64,000 bases of DNA from Streptomyces sp. NBC_00249 (GTDB taxonomy: Bacteria > Actinomycetota > Actinomycetes > Streptomycetales > Streptomycetaceae). How positions within the stretch are numbered: position 1 is the stretch's first letter; the number at the start of each line of letters is the position of its first letter. A program made the translations under genes and the position numbers. The stretch is from the NCBI RefSeq assembly GCF_026342355.1, contig NZ_JAPEMV010000004.1, positions 620,001 to 684,000 on the forward strand, written 5' to 3'. The notes under the pieces were generated by a model, which was not told where the DNA came from, made no database searches, and worked only from the letters and a program-made list of their open reading frames with translations. Below, in pieces: positions 23,713-33,065 of this stretch.

Positions 23713-25158
23713 ATGCACGTCCTCGACCTGCTCCAGTCCGACGATCTCGGCCTCACCCTGCTCTGGGGCGACGAAGCCCTTCTCGGCCAGGAGGTCAGCG
23801 GTGTCACCGCCACCGACCTCGAGGACCCGGGCCGTTTCCTCGGACCCGGCGAACTCGTGCTGAGCGGGCTCGTGTGGTGGTCGGACGGCGACCTGGCGAA
23901 GGCGGACCGCTTCGTCTCCGCGCTCGCCGGGGCCGGGGCCACCGCCCTCCTCGCCGGTGAGGAGACCCACGGCAAGGTCCCCGGTGAACTCGTCGACGCC
24001 TGCCGCGCCCACCGGGTGCCGCTCGTGGCCGTCCCCGCGCGGACCAGCTTCCGGGCGGTCACCGAGGCCGTGTACCTGCGCCAGTGGGGCGACCTCAGCC
24101 GCCGCCCCACCCGCCTCTTCGCCCTCCCCGAGAACGTCCGCGGCGAGCTCAGCCGGCTCCTCGCGGGCGGCGCGGGCCCCGCCGAACTCCTCGACCGGGC
24201 CTGCGCCCACCTGGGCAAGGTCCCCTGCTACGTACTGACCGCCAGCGGGCGCACCGTCGCCCGTACGCCCTCCGCTCCCGCCCTCCCCGCCCAGCGGGCC
24301 GCCCCCGTGCGCGGCGGGCTCTCGCTGCGCGTCGAGGCCGACAGCTCCCCCTACGACGCCTGGCAGCTGCACCTCCCCGACGCCGACGCGGCCCCGCCGC
24401 GCGTCCTCCACGAGATCGCCGAGGTGCTCGCCCAGTACCGCGACGCACAGGCCCGCCGCACCGCCGCCGAACGGGCCGCCGGCCAGGAGCTGATCGGGCT
24501 CCTCGGCGGCGAGAGCGACCCCGCCGCCCTGGAGGAGGCCCTGACCGCCGCCGGACTCCCCGCCGCCGGCCCGTACCGGGTCCTGGCCGCCACCTCCGGG
24601 GAGGCCCTCGTCGAGGCCCTGAGCCACCTGGAAGGCGTCCCGTCGGCGGTGGGCGACACCGCCGCCGTCCTGTACGAGGACCCCGACTCCGGACTCGACA
24701 TCACCGCCGAACTGCGCGCCCTGTGGCCGCTGCTCCAGGCTTGCGCCGGCCCCGAGACGGAGCTGCGCCTCGGCGCGGGCGCCCGGGCGGCCGGTCCCGA
24801 GGGGCTGCGGGCCTCCCTGAACCAGGCCCGCTTCGCCCTGACGGCGGCGGGCGAGGAGGCCCCGGTGCGCGCCGTCGAGCAGCTGGACACCCTGGACCGG
24901 CTGCTCGCCGGGGTGCCGCCGGAGGTGCGTTCGGTGTTCGGGACGCAGACGCTGGGCGCGCTCGGGGACGGGATGCTGCGGGAGACCCTGGAGGTCTTCC
25001 TCGCCAACAACTGCTCGTGGGCCCGTACGGCGGAGGCCCTGCACCTGCACGTCAACACGGTGCACTACCGGATCGAGCGCGTGGAGGTCCTGACGGGCCG
25101 CGACCTGTCCCGCCTGGACCACAAGCTGGACCTGTACGCGGCGCTGCGCTGCGGATAG
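23713..25158 (+). CDS. PucR-family transcriptional regulator
   Basis: A 481-residue activator-type regulator. The N-terminal PucR domain (about 1-120) opens MHVLDLLQSDDLGLTLLWG; a GGDEF-like CdaR middle region follows (about 270-395); the C-terminus ends in the PucR helix-turn-helix NNCSWARTAEALHLHVNTVHYRIER as separate pieces of that motif (N-x-S-x-x-x-T-A-x-x-L-x-x-H-x-N-T-V-x-Y-R). PucR proteins induce purine catabolism genes in response to ureides. It is divergent from the xanthine dehydrogenase genes, its likely targets. AAGGAG precedes ATG 23713. The 3' end is 12 bp from the convergent HTH-TOBE gene. Confidence 0.88.
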   Translation: MHVLDLLQSDDLGLTLLWGDEALLGQEVSGVTATDLEDPGRFLGPGELVLSGLVWWSDGDLAKADRFVSALAGAGATALLAGEETHGKVPGELVDACRAHRVPLVAVPARTSFRAVTEAVYLRQWGDLSRRPTRLFALPENVRGELSRLLAGGAGPAELLDRACAHLGKVPCYVLTASGRTVARTPSAPALPAQRAAPVRGGLSLRVEADSSPYDAWQLHLPDADAAPPRVLHEIAEVLAQYRDAQARRTAAERAAGQELIGLLGGESDPAALEEALTAAGLPAAGPYRVLAATSGEALVEALSHLEGVPSAVGDTAAVLYEDPDSGLDITAELRALWPLLQACAGPETELRLGAGARAAGPEGLRASLNQARFALTAAGEEAPVRAVEQLDTLDRLLAGVPPEVRSVFGTQTLGALGDGMLRETLEVFLANNCSWARTAEALHLHVNTVHYRIERVEVLTGRDLSRLDHKLDLYAALRCG

Positions 25159-25169
25159 GCCTTCGGCGG

Positions 25170-25568
25170 CTACGGGATGTCGACGTGGACGTCCGTCGAC
25201 TTCACGCGGGCGGTGACGGTGACGCCGACCGCGATGCCCAGCTCCTCCACCGACTCCCGGGTCACCACGGAGACGATCCGGTGCGGGCCCGACTGGATCT
25301 CGACCTGGGCCGCCACCTCGTCCAGCCGTACCGCCGTGACGATCCCCGCGAAGGCGTTGCGCACCGAGGTGGCGGGGCCCGTCTCGGGCAGCGGGTGCAG
25401 ACCGGCGGCCCGTTCCTTGGCGAAGGCGGCCAGCACGGCCCCGTCGACGGACCGGGTCCCGTCCGGGGCGCGCAGCGCGGGCAGCCGCCCCGCGTCGGCC
25501 CAGCGGCGGACGGTCTCGGGGCTCACGCACAGCAGGTTGGCGGCCTGCCCGATCGAGTACGACGGCAC
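25170..25568 (-). CDS. HTH-TOBE molybdate-responsive DNA-binding protein
   Basis: A 132-residue two-domain protein. Residues 3-50 are a MerR/excisionase-like helix-turn-helix (YSIGQAANLLCVSPETVRRW); residues about 68-132 are a TOBE (Mop) domain (SVRNAFAGIVTAV, VTARVKSTDVHVDIP). The combination resembles ModE and is annotated in Streptomyces as a molybdenum-binding regulator. It probably senses molybdate and controls transport or the Mo enzymes nearby. Start is GTG 25568; ribosome site weak. The region up to the subtilase start at 25883 (314 bp) is GC-rich with no other gene that I can support. Confidence 0.82.
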   Translation of the reverse strand: MPSYSIGQAANLLCVSPETVRRWADAGRLPALRAPDGTRSVDGAVLAAFAKERAAGLHPLPETGPATSVRNAFAGIVTAVRLDEVAAQVEIQSGPHRIVSVVTRESVEELGIAVGVTVTARVKSTDVHVDIP

Positions 25569-25882
25569 GCGCGCAGCTTAGCCGCGCGCGCGGCCGGCGA
25601 CGGGTGTTCCCCGTCCGGGTGATGGGTCACCCGTTCGGGCGTGATCTCGTTCGTGTCGGGCCCGCCGCGCGCGGCGCGGGGCCGGGGGAACGTTTACCTC
25701 CGCCGCCCGCCCGGGACATGGGGCGTGCCGGGCCGTCCGGGGCGGGTCCCCCACTCGGGGGAGCGCACGCGGGCACCGTGACCGGGAGCTCCGGCACGCC
25801 GCCCGATGCGCTTCCCGTGATCGTCAGGACCTGCTTCGGTACGGGGCGATACCCACCCCCCTGACAACGGAGTGACTCCCCC

Positions 25883-27050
<1,168 letters not shown>

Positions 27051-27067
<17 letters not shown>

Positions 27068-27416
27068 CCCCGCCCTCCACCGGCGCCCCGACGCCCTCGC
27101 CGTCCCGCTCGACGCCGGTGACGTCGGGGTGTGCCCGCAGCGCGGCCACCTGCCCCCCGTCCAGGTCGGCGGCGAAACCGGACACCGCGCTGGCGTAGAC
27201 GTACCGGGCCTCGACGACGCCGGTCTCGCGCATCACCTGCTCGGGGTCGGCGCCGGGCGCGAGGGTGACGATGTACGGCCCGCCCTCGCCCTCCTCGGGG
27301 CTCGGGTACGCCGCCTGCTGGGCGGCGTACGCGGCGGGCGCGAGGGCGACGGGCGCGGCGAGCAGCAGGGCTGCGGCGAGGACGGGACGCAGGAGCGGAA
27401 GCGGAAGCGTACGCAC
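27051..27416 (-). CDS. Stand-alone secreted I9 protease-inhibitor protein
   Basis: A 121-residue exported protein: signal peptide MRTLPLPLLRPVLAAALLLA (cleavage near AYA-AQQ), then an inhibitor I9 domain (PYIVTLAPGADPEQVM, YVYASAVSGFAADLDGG, HPDVTGVERDGE). I9 domains normally precede subtilases and block them until cleaved off. Here it is a separate gene facing the subtilase tail-to-tail, so it could fold or inhibit that enzyme in trans. I choose GTG 27416, with GGGAG six bases upstream; ATG 27443 in frame is possible but lacks a ribosome site. Confidence 0.8.
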
Positions 27417-27593
27417 GGGGGACTCCCTTTCGGTGTCGTTCACTCAGTGACTCAGTCCTTCCTTCGGCGGGCCGGCCCCCCGCCTTGATCCCCCTTGCAG
27501 GGCCTCTTGCCGGGTCTATCGGGCGAGTCCCTTGCGGAACGCGGCCCGCGCCCACAGCCACCCGCGAAGCCCGCCCCACCCCGGCCTGACCGC

Positions 27594-28085
27594 CTAGTAC
27601 GAGGGGCAGAGGTGCGTGTGGACCGCGTCGCGGATCTTGGCGGCCTTCGCCGGGCCGAAGCCGTCCGGGTGGTTGGGCGAGGTGAACCTCTGGTTGGTGA
27701 GGTCGATCTGCTTCTGGTCGTCCTTGGGGAAGTTCGCGATCGAATCGCACTGGTTGCGGCCCCGGTCGACCGCCTTGTCGGGCTTGGTGTTGACGATGTC
27801 CGGGTCGATGGCGGTCAGGGCGGCGATGTACTTCGCCTGCGTCGCCGCGTCCGGCTTGGGCGGGATCCCCTTGCCCTTGGGCGCTTCGGACTTGGGTGCC
27901 TCGGAGGCGGCCGGCGGGCTGCTCGCCACCTTGGGGGCGGCGGGAGTACTCGGCGCGGCGGCGGGCGGGGTCTTCGCCGTCGGCTTCCCGTCGCCCGTGT
28001 CGCTGCCCGTGTCGCTGCCGCATGCGGTCAGTGCGGCGGTCGCGACGGCGACCGAGAGTACGGCGATGGCGGTGCGGTGGTTCAC
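27594..28085 (-). CDS. Lipoprotein, hypothetical
   Basis: A 163-residue exported lipoprotein: basic N-terminus, hydrophobic core and lipobox T-A-C-G. After the lipid-bearing Cys comes a Lys/Ala/Pro-rich spacer (about 30-80), then a compact domain with two cysteines (NQCDSIANFP and HLCPSY) similar to small DUF732-type actinobacterial lipoproteins. It would sit on the outer face of the membrane. Start GTG 28085 with GGGGAGAG upstream. Function unknown. Confidence 0.72.
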   Translation of the reverse strand: MNHRTAIAVLSVAVATAALTACGSDTGSDTGDGKPTAKTPPAAAPSTPAAPKVASSPPAASEAPKSEAPKGKGIPPKPDAATQAKYIAALTAIDPDIVNTKPDKAVDRGRNQCDSIANFPKDDQKQIDLTNQRFTSPNHPDGFGPAKAAKIRDAVHTHLCPSY

Positions 28086-28186
28086 GGCTCTCCCCTGTGC
28101 GGTGGCTGTGTGCACAGGGGTGGATCGTTCGCGGCGGCCAATGGTTGTACGCCGGCCCGACCGGTGCCCCGTACGAGTGGCCGGGG

Positions 28187-28963
28187 TCAGGGGGTGACCC
28201 GCTCGGTGAGGTACTGCTCCCAGGTGCGGGTGCCGGACGCGTGGGCGGGGGCCGTCAGGTGTCCGGCGCGCCAGGCGGCGCCGATCCTGCCGGGGACGTG
28301 GACGGGGAGGACGGCGCGGCGCTTGTCGGCCGCGCGCAGCCAGTCCTTGGCGAGGCCGGCGGCCGGGTGCACGGCCGGGCCGGCGAAGTCGGGCACCCGG
28401 CCGGCCGGGGCGCCGAGGGCCAGCTCGACGAGGCGGTCCGCCACCTCGCCCGGATCCACCGGCTGGCAGTCGGTGCCGGACGGTACGAGGACCACCGGGA
28501 GCTTGGACAGGACCCCGAAGGCGAGGTCGAGCAGCGCGGGGAACTGCGTGGCCCGCAGGTTGGTCCAGCCGATCCCCGAGGCGGCGAGCAGCCGCTCGCC
28601 CTCCAGCTTGACCCGGTAGTACGGGTAGGGGATCTCGTCGACGCCGACGATCGAGATGTTGACGACGTGCTCGACGCCGGCCCGCTTCCCGGCTTCCAGC
28701 AGGTGCTGGAAGCCGGGGACGTCGTTCTTGAAGTGCCGGATGTCGCTCGCGCAGTGGATGACCGTACGGACCCCCGCGAGCGCCTCGTCCAGTCCGGCGC
28801 CGGTGGTCAGGTCGCCGGTGTACCAGGCCACCCCGGCCTCGCCCGGCACCTCGGCCCTGCGGGTGAGCGCGCGGACCGGGCGGCCGGTGCGGCGGGCCCG
28901 CTCCAGCACCTCGCGGCCGAGCACGCCCGTCGCGCCGGTCACCATGATCGTGTCGTTGCCCAT
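28187..28963 (-). CDS. NmrA-like NAD(P)-binding oxidoreductase
   Basis: A 258-residue atypical short-chain dehydrogenase. The Rossmann motif is TGATGVLG (residues 8-15); the NmrA-like middle part (WYTGDLTTGAGLDEALAG, VEHVVNISIVG) follows. The active-site pair is Y/K in YYRVKLEGE. Members bind NAD(P) and act as reductases or redox sensors. It lies 54 bp downstream of an ECF41 sigma gene on the same strand; NmrA-type genes are a known partner class of ECF41 factors, so regulation by that sigma factor is likely. Confidence 0.82.
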   Translation of the reverse strand: MGNDTIMVTGATGVLGREVLERARRTGRPVRALTRRAEVPGEAGVAWYTGDLTTGAGLDEALAGVRTVIHCASDIRHFKNDVPGFQHLLEAGKRAGVEHVVNISIVGVDEIPYPYYRVKLEGERLLAASGIGWTNLRATQFPALLDLAFGVLSKLPVVLVPSGTDCQPVDPGEVADRLVELALGAPAGRVPDFAGPAVHPAAGLAKDWLRAADKRRAVLPVHVPGRIGAAWRAGHLTAPAHASGTRTWEQYLTERVTP

Positions 28964-29011
28964 CGGTCTCAGCCCCTCGCCTGTCGCCTTCGCTGTCACT
29001 GATGAAGAACC

Positions 29012-29034
29012 GACGGGTCACGCGTTTTGTGACA
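29012..29034 (-). promoter_or_regulatory. Possible ECF41-type promoter elements
   Basis: TGTCACA (minus strand 29034-29028) and CGTC (29015-29012) match the two conserved elements of ECF41 target promoters, in the right order upstream of the NmrA gene. The 12-base spacer is shorter than the spacing I remember as usual (about 16), so this may be a chance match. Confidence 0.3.
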
Positions 29035-29917
29035 GCTCCCGGAGCTGAGTGGCGAGGAAGGCCAGTTTGTCCGGGTTCCGGACGAGCCGGATGCCGGTGA
29101 CCCCGTCCTCGCCGAGCTCCAGCGCCCCGAACGCCGTCAGCTCGCCGTCCTCCCAGCTCACCACCGCCGGAACGCCGTTCGCCTCGGCGAAGCCGATCTG
29201 CGCGCCGTTCACCCACCGGGAGAAGAGGCCCACCAGGAAGCGGGCCGCGTTGTCCCGTCCGACCACCGGCCGAAGCGCCGCGCTGACCTTGCCGCCGCCG
29301 TCCGACCAGACGACCACCTGGTCGGAGAGCAGCTGCTCCAGCTGGGTCATCGCACCCTCGGCCGCGGCGGCCAGGAACCGGGCGAGCAGCTCTCCGTCCT
29401 GCTCCCGCGAGCTGGTGAACCGCGGCCGGCCGTCGGCGAGGTGCTGCTTGGCCCGGCGGTAGAGCTGGCGCGCGTTCGCCTCCGAGCAGTCGAGGACGCC
29501 CGCGATGTCCCGGTGGCTGTACTCGAAGGCGTCGCGCAGCACCACGCAGGCCCGCTCGGGGGGCGACAGCCGCTCCATCATCGTCAGCACCGCGAACGAC
29601 ACCGCGTCCCGCTGCTCCGCCGTCTCCATCGGCCCCAGCGCCCCGGCACCGGTCCCCACCGGCTCGGGGAGCCAGGGGCCGGCGTACTCCTCGCGCTGCG
29701 CCCGGGCGGAGGTGAGCCGGTTCAGGCACAGGTTGGTGACCACCTTGGCCAGCCACGGACCCGGCGCGGCCACCTGGCCGGGCTCGATCCCGTGCCAGCG
29801 CAGGTACGCGTCCTGCACGGCGTCCTCGGCCTCGGCCGCCGAGCCGAGCATCCGGTACGCCAGCGAGAACAGCCGTGGTCGGTGGGTCTCGAATTCCTGT
29901 GCCGTGTCCATGACCAC
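29018..29917 (-). CDS. ECF41-family RNA polymerase sigma factor (SigJ-like)
   Basis: A 299-residue sigma-70 family factor. Region 2 (FETHRPRLFSLAYRMLGS, EAEDAVQDAYLRW) and region 4 (MERLSPPERACVVLRD, DIAGVLDCSEANARQLYRRA) are complete. The C-terminal extension (about 190-299) is a SnoaL-like domain carrying the two ECF41 signatures D-G-G-G-K and N-P-D-K-L. That extension takes the place of an anti-sigma factor and tunes activity. The neighbour NmrA gene is its likely regulon. Start ATG 29917 (or 29911). Confidence 0.9.
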   Translation of the reverse strand: MVMDTAQEFETHRPRLFSLAYRMLGSAAEAEDAVQDAYLRWHGIEPGQVAAPGPWLAKVVTNLCLNRLTSARAQREEYAGPWLPEPVGTGAGALGPMETAEQRDAVSFAVLTMMERLSPPERACVVLRDAFEYSHRDIAGVLDCSEANARQLYRRAKQHLADGRPRFTSSREQDGELLARFLAAAAEGAMTQLEQLLSDQVVVWSDGGGKVSAALRPVVGRDNAARFLVGLFSRWVNGAQIGFAEANGVPAVVSWEDGELTAFGALELGEDGVTGIRLVRNPDKLAFLATQLRELSQNA

Positions 29918-29946
29918 ACGCTAGTGCGGGGGTTGGCCGGGGAACG

Positions 29947-29980
29947 CGAAGAGCCCCACCGCGAGCGGTGGGGCTCTTCG
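29947..29980. terminator. Strong terminator hairpin
   Basis: Arms CGAAGAGCCCCACCGC (29947-29962) and its complement (29965-29980), giving a 15-bp stem with a four-base loop. Located just past the stop of the MMPL gene on the minus strand and upstream of the sigma-factor start, so it isolates the two units. Confidence 0.8.
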
Positions 29981-29982
29981 GC

Positions 29983-32094
29983 TCACTGCCCGCTGAGAGC
30001 GGGTTCGAGGTCGGGCTTGCCCGCCGGCGGCCGGGGGGCGTCGTCACGCGTGAACAGCTTGCTGGGCCACCACATCCACCGACCCACGTCCAGGGTCAGC
30101 GCGGTGACCAGCACCGAGCGGACGATCATGGTGTCCAGCAGCACGCCGAACGCCACCGCGAACCCGAGCTCGGCCGCGAACACCAGCGGCAGCGAGGCCA
30201 TCGCCGCGAAGGTGCCGGCCAGCACCAGACCCGCCGAGGTGATCACACCTCCGGTCGTGGACAGACCCGTCAGCGCACCGCGCCGGGTGCCGTGCAGCAG
30301 CGCCTCCTCGCGCACCCGGGTGACCAGGAAGATGTTGTAGTCGATGCCCAGGGCGACCAGGAACACGAACGTCAGCAGCGGGAAGGAGGCTTCCGCGCCC
30401 GCGAAGCCGAACACGTGGTTGAACACCAGGCTGCTCACGCCGAGGGCCGCTCCGAACGACAGCACCACCGTCGCCATGAGCAGCAGCGGCGCGACGATCG
30501 CCCGCATCAGCAGCGCGAGGATGAGGAGCACCACCACCAGCACGATGGGGATGATCACCTTGGAGTCGCGGGCGGCCGCTTCCTGCGTGTCGAGCATGAT
30601 CGCCGTGCTGCCGCCGACCTGGGCGTCCGCACCCTCGACCCCGTGGACCGCGGTTCTGGCCTGCTCCACGGTGCGTATCGCGGCCTTGCTGCTGGGGTCG
30701 TCCTCGAGCTCCCCGAGCATGATGGCCTCGCCGTCCTTGACCATCGGCGGCGAGACGCCGACGACTCCCGGTACGCCGGCCAGCGCGGCCCTCACCTGCT
30801 CCGCCGAGCCGGCCTCGGCGACGACGAAGACGGGGTCGCCCGCCCCGGCCGGGAAGTGCTCGGACTGGATCTTCTCGCCGACGGCCATCTGCGGGGTGCC
30901 GGTGAACTGGTCCTTGTTGGAGAGTCCGTCGGCCTTGAGCCCGAACACCCCGATCGCCATGACGGCGAGGACGAGCGTGGTGCCGATCCACACGATGCGC
31001 GGCCGACGGGCGACGGCGGTGCCGACCCGGTCCCAGATGCCTTCCTCGGCCGCCTCGACCGTTCCGTACGACGGCTTCACCGGCCAGAAGATCCAGCGGC
31101 CGCAGATGACCAGCAGGGCCGGCATCAGGGTGACCATGGCGAGCAGCCCGACGAGGATGCCGACGGCACAGGCCGGCCCGAGCCCCTGGGTGGAGCTGAG
31201 GGTGGCCAGCATCAGCAGCGTCAGACTGACCGCGACGGTCGCGGCGCTGGCGACGATCGCCGGGCTGGAGCGGTACAGGGCCTCCGCCATCGCCTCGTGC
31301 CGGTCCTCGTGCCGCAGCAGCTCTTCCCGGTACCGCGAGATGAGCAGGAGTGCGTAGTCGGTGGCGGCGCCGAACACCAGCACGGTCAGGATGAAACTGG
31401 TCTGCTTGTTGACGACGAGCCCGGCGTTCTTCGCCAGCAGGTAGATCACCGCCTCCGACGTGACCAGGGCGACGCCCACGGTCAGCAGCGGCAGCAGGGG
31501 CAGCAGCGGGCTGCGGTAGGTGAGCAGCAGCATCACGACGACCACCAGTGCGGTGATCGTGGTCAGGGCGCCCCCTCCGCTGAACGCCTTGATCGAGTCG
31601 GACGCGTGACCGGCCGGTCCGGTGACGTGGAAGCCGAGGCCGTCGGCGTTCTCCTCGCCGATCTTGGTCAGCTCGTCGACGGTCTTGCCGATCCCCTCCC
31701 AGCCCGTCTTGTCCTTGCGGACCTGGACCACGGTCTGGATGGCCTTGCCGTCCTGGGCCTTCTCCGGCCCCTGCGGCTGCCCCACGACGTTTTCCATGCC
31801 CTTGAAGGCTTCGGTGTCGGCCTGGGCCTCGGCCATGTCGGCAGGGGTGACGCCCCCGGGCCGGTCGTAGATCACGATCGCGGGCACGGTATCGGCACGC
31901 TGGAAGTGCTCGGCCCGGGCGACGACCTTGGTCGACTCCGCGTTACCGGGCAGCCAGGCCGAGTTGTCGTTCTCCTCGACGTCCCCGAGCTGGCCGGCCA
32001 GCATCAGGACCGGTACCAGCAGGACCGCCCAGAGCGCGAGGACGACCCATTTCCCCACTCTTCCACCGGGCAACGAAGCAAGTCTTCGCATCAT
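29983..32094 (-). CDS. MMPL/RND-family transporter
   Basis: A 703-residue inner-membrane protein with two repeats, each of one helix, a large extracytoplasmic loop and five helices. The conserved Asp/Tyr motifs of helix 4 are at GAATDYALLLISRYREE and ALGIDYNIFLVTRVREE, which carry protons in the MmpL family. Actinobacterial members export lipids, siderophores or antibiotics; the substrate cannot be told. Start ATG 32094 (MMRRLASLPGG). Followed by a strong hairpin terminator, so it is a single-gene unit. Confidence 0.9.
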   Translation of the reverse strand: MMRRLASLPGGRVGKWVVLALWAVLLVPVLMLAGQLGDVEENDNSAWLPGNAESTKVVARAEHFQRADTVPAIVIYDRPGGVTPADMAEAQADTEAFKGMENVVGQPQGPEKAQDGKAIQTVVQVRKDKTGWEGIGKTVDELTKIGEENADGLGFHVTGPAGHASDSIKAFSGGGALTTITALVVVVMLLLTYRSPLLPLLPLLTVGVALVTSEAVIYLLAKNAGLVVNKQTSFILTVLVFGAATDYALLLISRYREELLRHEDRHEAMAEALYRSSPAIVASAATVAVSLTLLMLATLSSTQGLGPACAVGILVGLLAMVTLMPALLVICGRWIFWPVKPSYGTVEAAEEGIWDRVGTAVARRPRIVWIGTTLVLAVMAIGVFGLKADGLSNKDQFTGTPQMAVGEKIQSEHFPAGAGDPVFVVAEAGSAEQVRAALAGVPGVVGVSPPMVKDGEAIMLGELEDDPSSKAAIRTVEQARTAVHGVEGADAQVGGSTAIMLDTQEAAARDSKVIIPIVLVVVLLILALLMRAIVAPLLLMATVVLSFGAALGVSSLVFNHVFGFAGAEASFPLLTFVFLVALGIDYNIFLVTRVREEALLHGTRRGALTGLSTTGGVITSAGLVLAGTFAAMASLPLVFAAELGFAVAFGVLLDTMIVRSVLVTALTLDVGRWMWWPSKLFTRDDAPRPPAGKPDLEPALSGQ

Positions 32095-32264
32095 CTTGGT
32101 TCCTCAGTCGTCGCGGGTGCCTTCCGCACTACGAGCGATGCAGGACCCCGGATTGTGAGGCCCGCCCCCCGGAATGTGACCCACGCCTCATCGCCTGCCA
32201 CCGGCTGACCGGGAGGAACCGGGGAACGCAGAAGGCCCCGGCCGGCCTCCCTGAATTCAAGGGG

Positions 32265-32327
32265 CCGGTCGGGGCCTTCAAGTGCCCGGTGAGGCACTGG
32301 CGGAGGATACGAGATTCGAACTCGTGA
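32265..32327. repeat. Left copy of 63-bp direct repeat (attachment-site-like, with tRNA-Ser 3' end)
   Basis: Identical over 63 bp to 34032-34094. The repeat contains the last 30 bases of the tRNA-Ser(GGA) gene including encoded CCA (32298-32327 here), and part of the terminator stem. A further 23 bp (32223-32245) also match 34005-34027. This is what an integrase leaves when an element inserts at a tRNA 3' end; here the fragment is not a functional tRNA. Confidence 0.8.
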
Positions 32328-32395
32328 CTGGGGCGCCATCCGGCGGACGGCCCCGGACGGACGCGAACGCAACCAGAACTGCAACCGCCGCTCGA

Positions 32396-32818
32396 CTACT
32401 TGCGCTCTTCGGGGCCGTACCACTGGAGGGGCTGGCCGGTTACTGCGGCGATGCACTCGAAGTCGCGGTCACAGTGCAGGAGGGTGAGCCCCTGCAACTC
32501 GGCAGTCGCGGCGACGACGAGATCCACTGCACCGGCGCTGCGGTGCTTGCCCTGTTTGGTGAGGGCCTCTTGGACCTGCCAGGCCCGGTCGTAGGCACGG
32601 TCGTCGACCGGGACCCAGCCGAAGATCAGGCGGACGTCCTCGATGCCACGTGCCCGGTCGGCGGCCGATCGGGCGCTGTAGAAGAACTCCAGCTCCGTGA
32701 TGGGGCACGTGGCGATCAGGCCGGCCGCCGCCGCCTGGTCCCAGCCGTACTGCTCCGCGTCGCCCCGCATGAAGCGGGCGAGGGCGCTGGTGTCGATCAG
32801 GTAGAGCGCGGCGTTCAC
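32396..32818 (-). CDS. PIN-domain ribonuclease toxin VapC
   Basis: A 140-residue PIN-domain protein with all acidic residues in place: D9 (LIDTSAL), E42 (ITELEF), D99 (AVDLVV) and D117 with D119 (HCDRDFE). VapC toxins cut RNA, often tRNA or rRNA, with Mg ions. The start ATG overlaps the antitoxin stop by 4 bp (ATGA). It lies inside the 1.8-kb segment bracketed by the tRNA-Ser repeats, whose maintenance it may ensure. Confidence 0.92.
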   Translation of the reverse strand: MNAALYLIDTSALARFMRGDAEQYGWDQAAAAGLIATCPITELEFFYSARSAADRARGIEDVRLIFGWVPVDDRAYDRAWQVQEALTKQGKHRSAGAVDLVVAATAELQGLTLLHCDRDFECIAAVTGQPLQWYGPEERK

Positions 32819-33030
32819 CGTCGGTAGTTCCGCTTGTCCTCGAAGAGGGTCAGATCGAACGCGCCTTCGTCGGCCGCTGCGCGCAGGCGGGTCAAAGCCA
32901 GCGCGCGCCGCCTGTTCTCCAGTACCTCGCGCAGGGCCGTGTTGACCGTCTCCTTCTTGGTGCTGGTCCCCAGGGCCTTGGCTACGTCTGCGACCAGCTC
33001 GTCATCGAGGTCGATCACCGTCCGACTCAT
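32815..33030 (-). CDS. VapB-type antitoxin
   Basis: A 71-residue antitoxin: ribbon-helix-helix-like start SRTVIDLDDELVADVAKALG with TKKETVNTALREVL, then a basic/acidic tail (TRLRAAADEGAFDLTLFEDKRN) that would wrap VapC. I start at ATG 33030 behind GGGGGTG; the longer frame to 33063 has no ribosome site. It is the first gene of the pair and probably represses the operon from the CAACT repeats just upstream. Confidence 0.88.
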   Translation of the reverse strand: MSRTVIDLDDELVADVAKALGTSTKKETVNTALREVLENRRRALALTRLRAAADEGAFDLTLFEDKRNYRR

Positions 33031-33048
33031 TGTGCACCCCCTATATAT

Positions 33049-33065
33049 CAACTGTGGAGACAACT
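33049..33065 (-). promoter_or_regulatory. AT-rich promoter/operator of vapBC
   Basis: Two CAACT (minus strand AGTTG) elements 12 bp apart (33049-33053, 33061-33065), around and beside a TATATA stretch that is rare in this genome. Fits a VapB-bound operator over the vapBC promoter. Confidence 0.4.

Noticed and set aside
25569..25882. Possible riboswitch (c-di-AMP type) upstream of the secreted subtilase
   Set aside because: GC-rich hairpins exist but none of the conserved ydaO/yuaA core elements could be matched.
32298..32327. A second tRNA-Ser at the left repeat
   Set aside because: Only the last 30 bases of the tRNA are present; no anticodon arm, so it is an attachment-site remnant.
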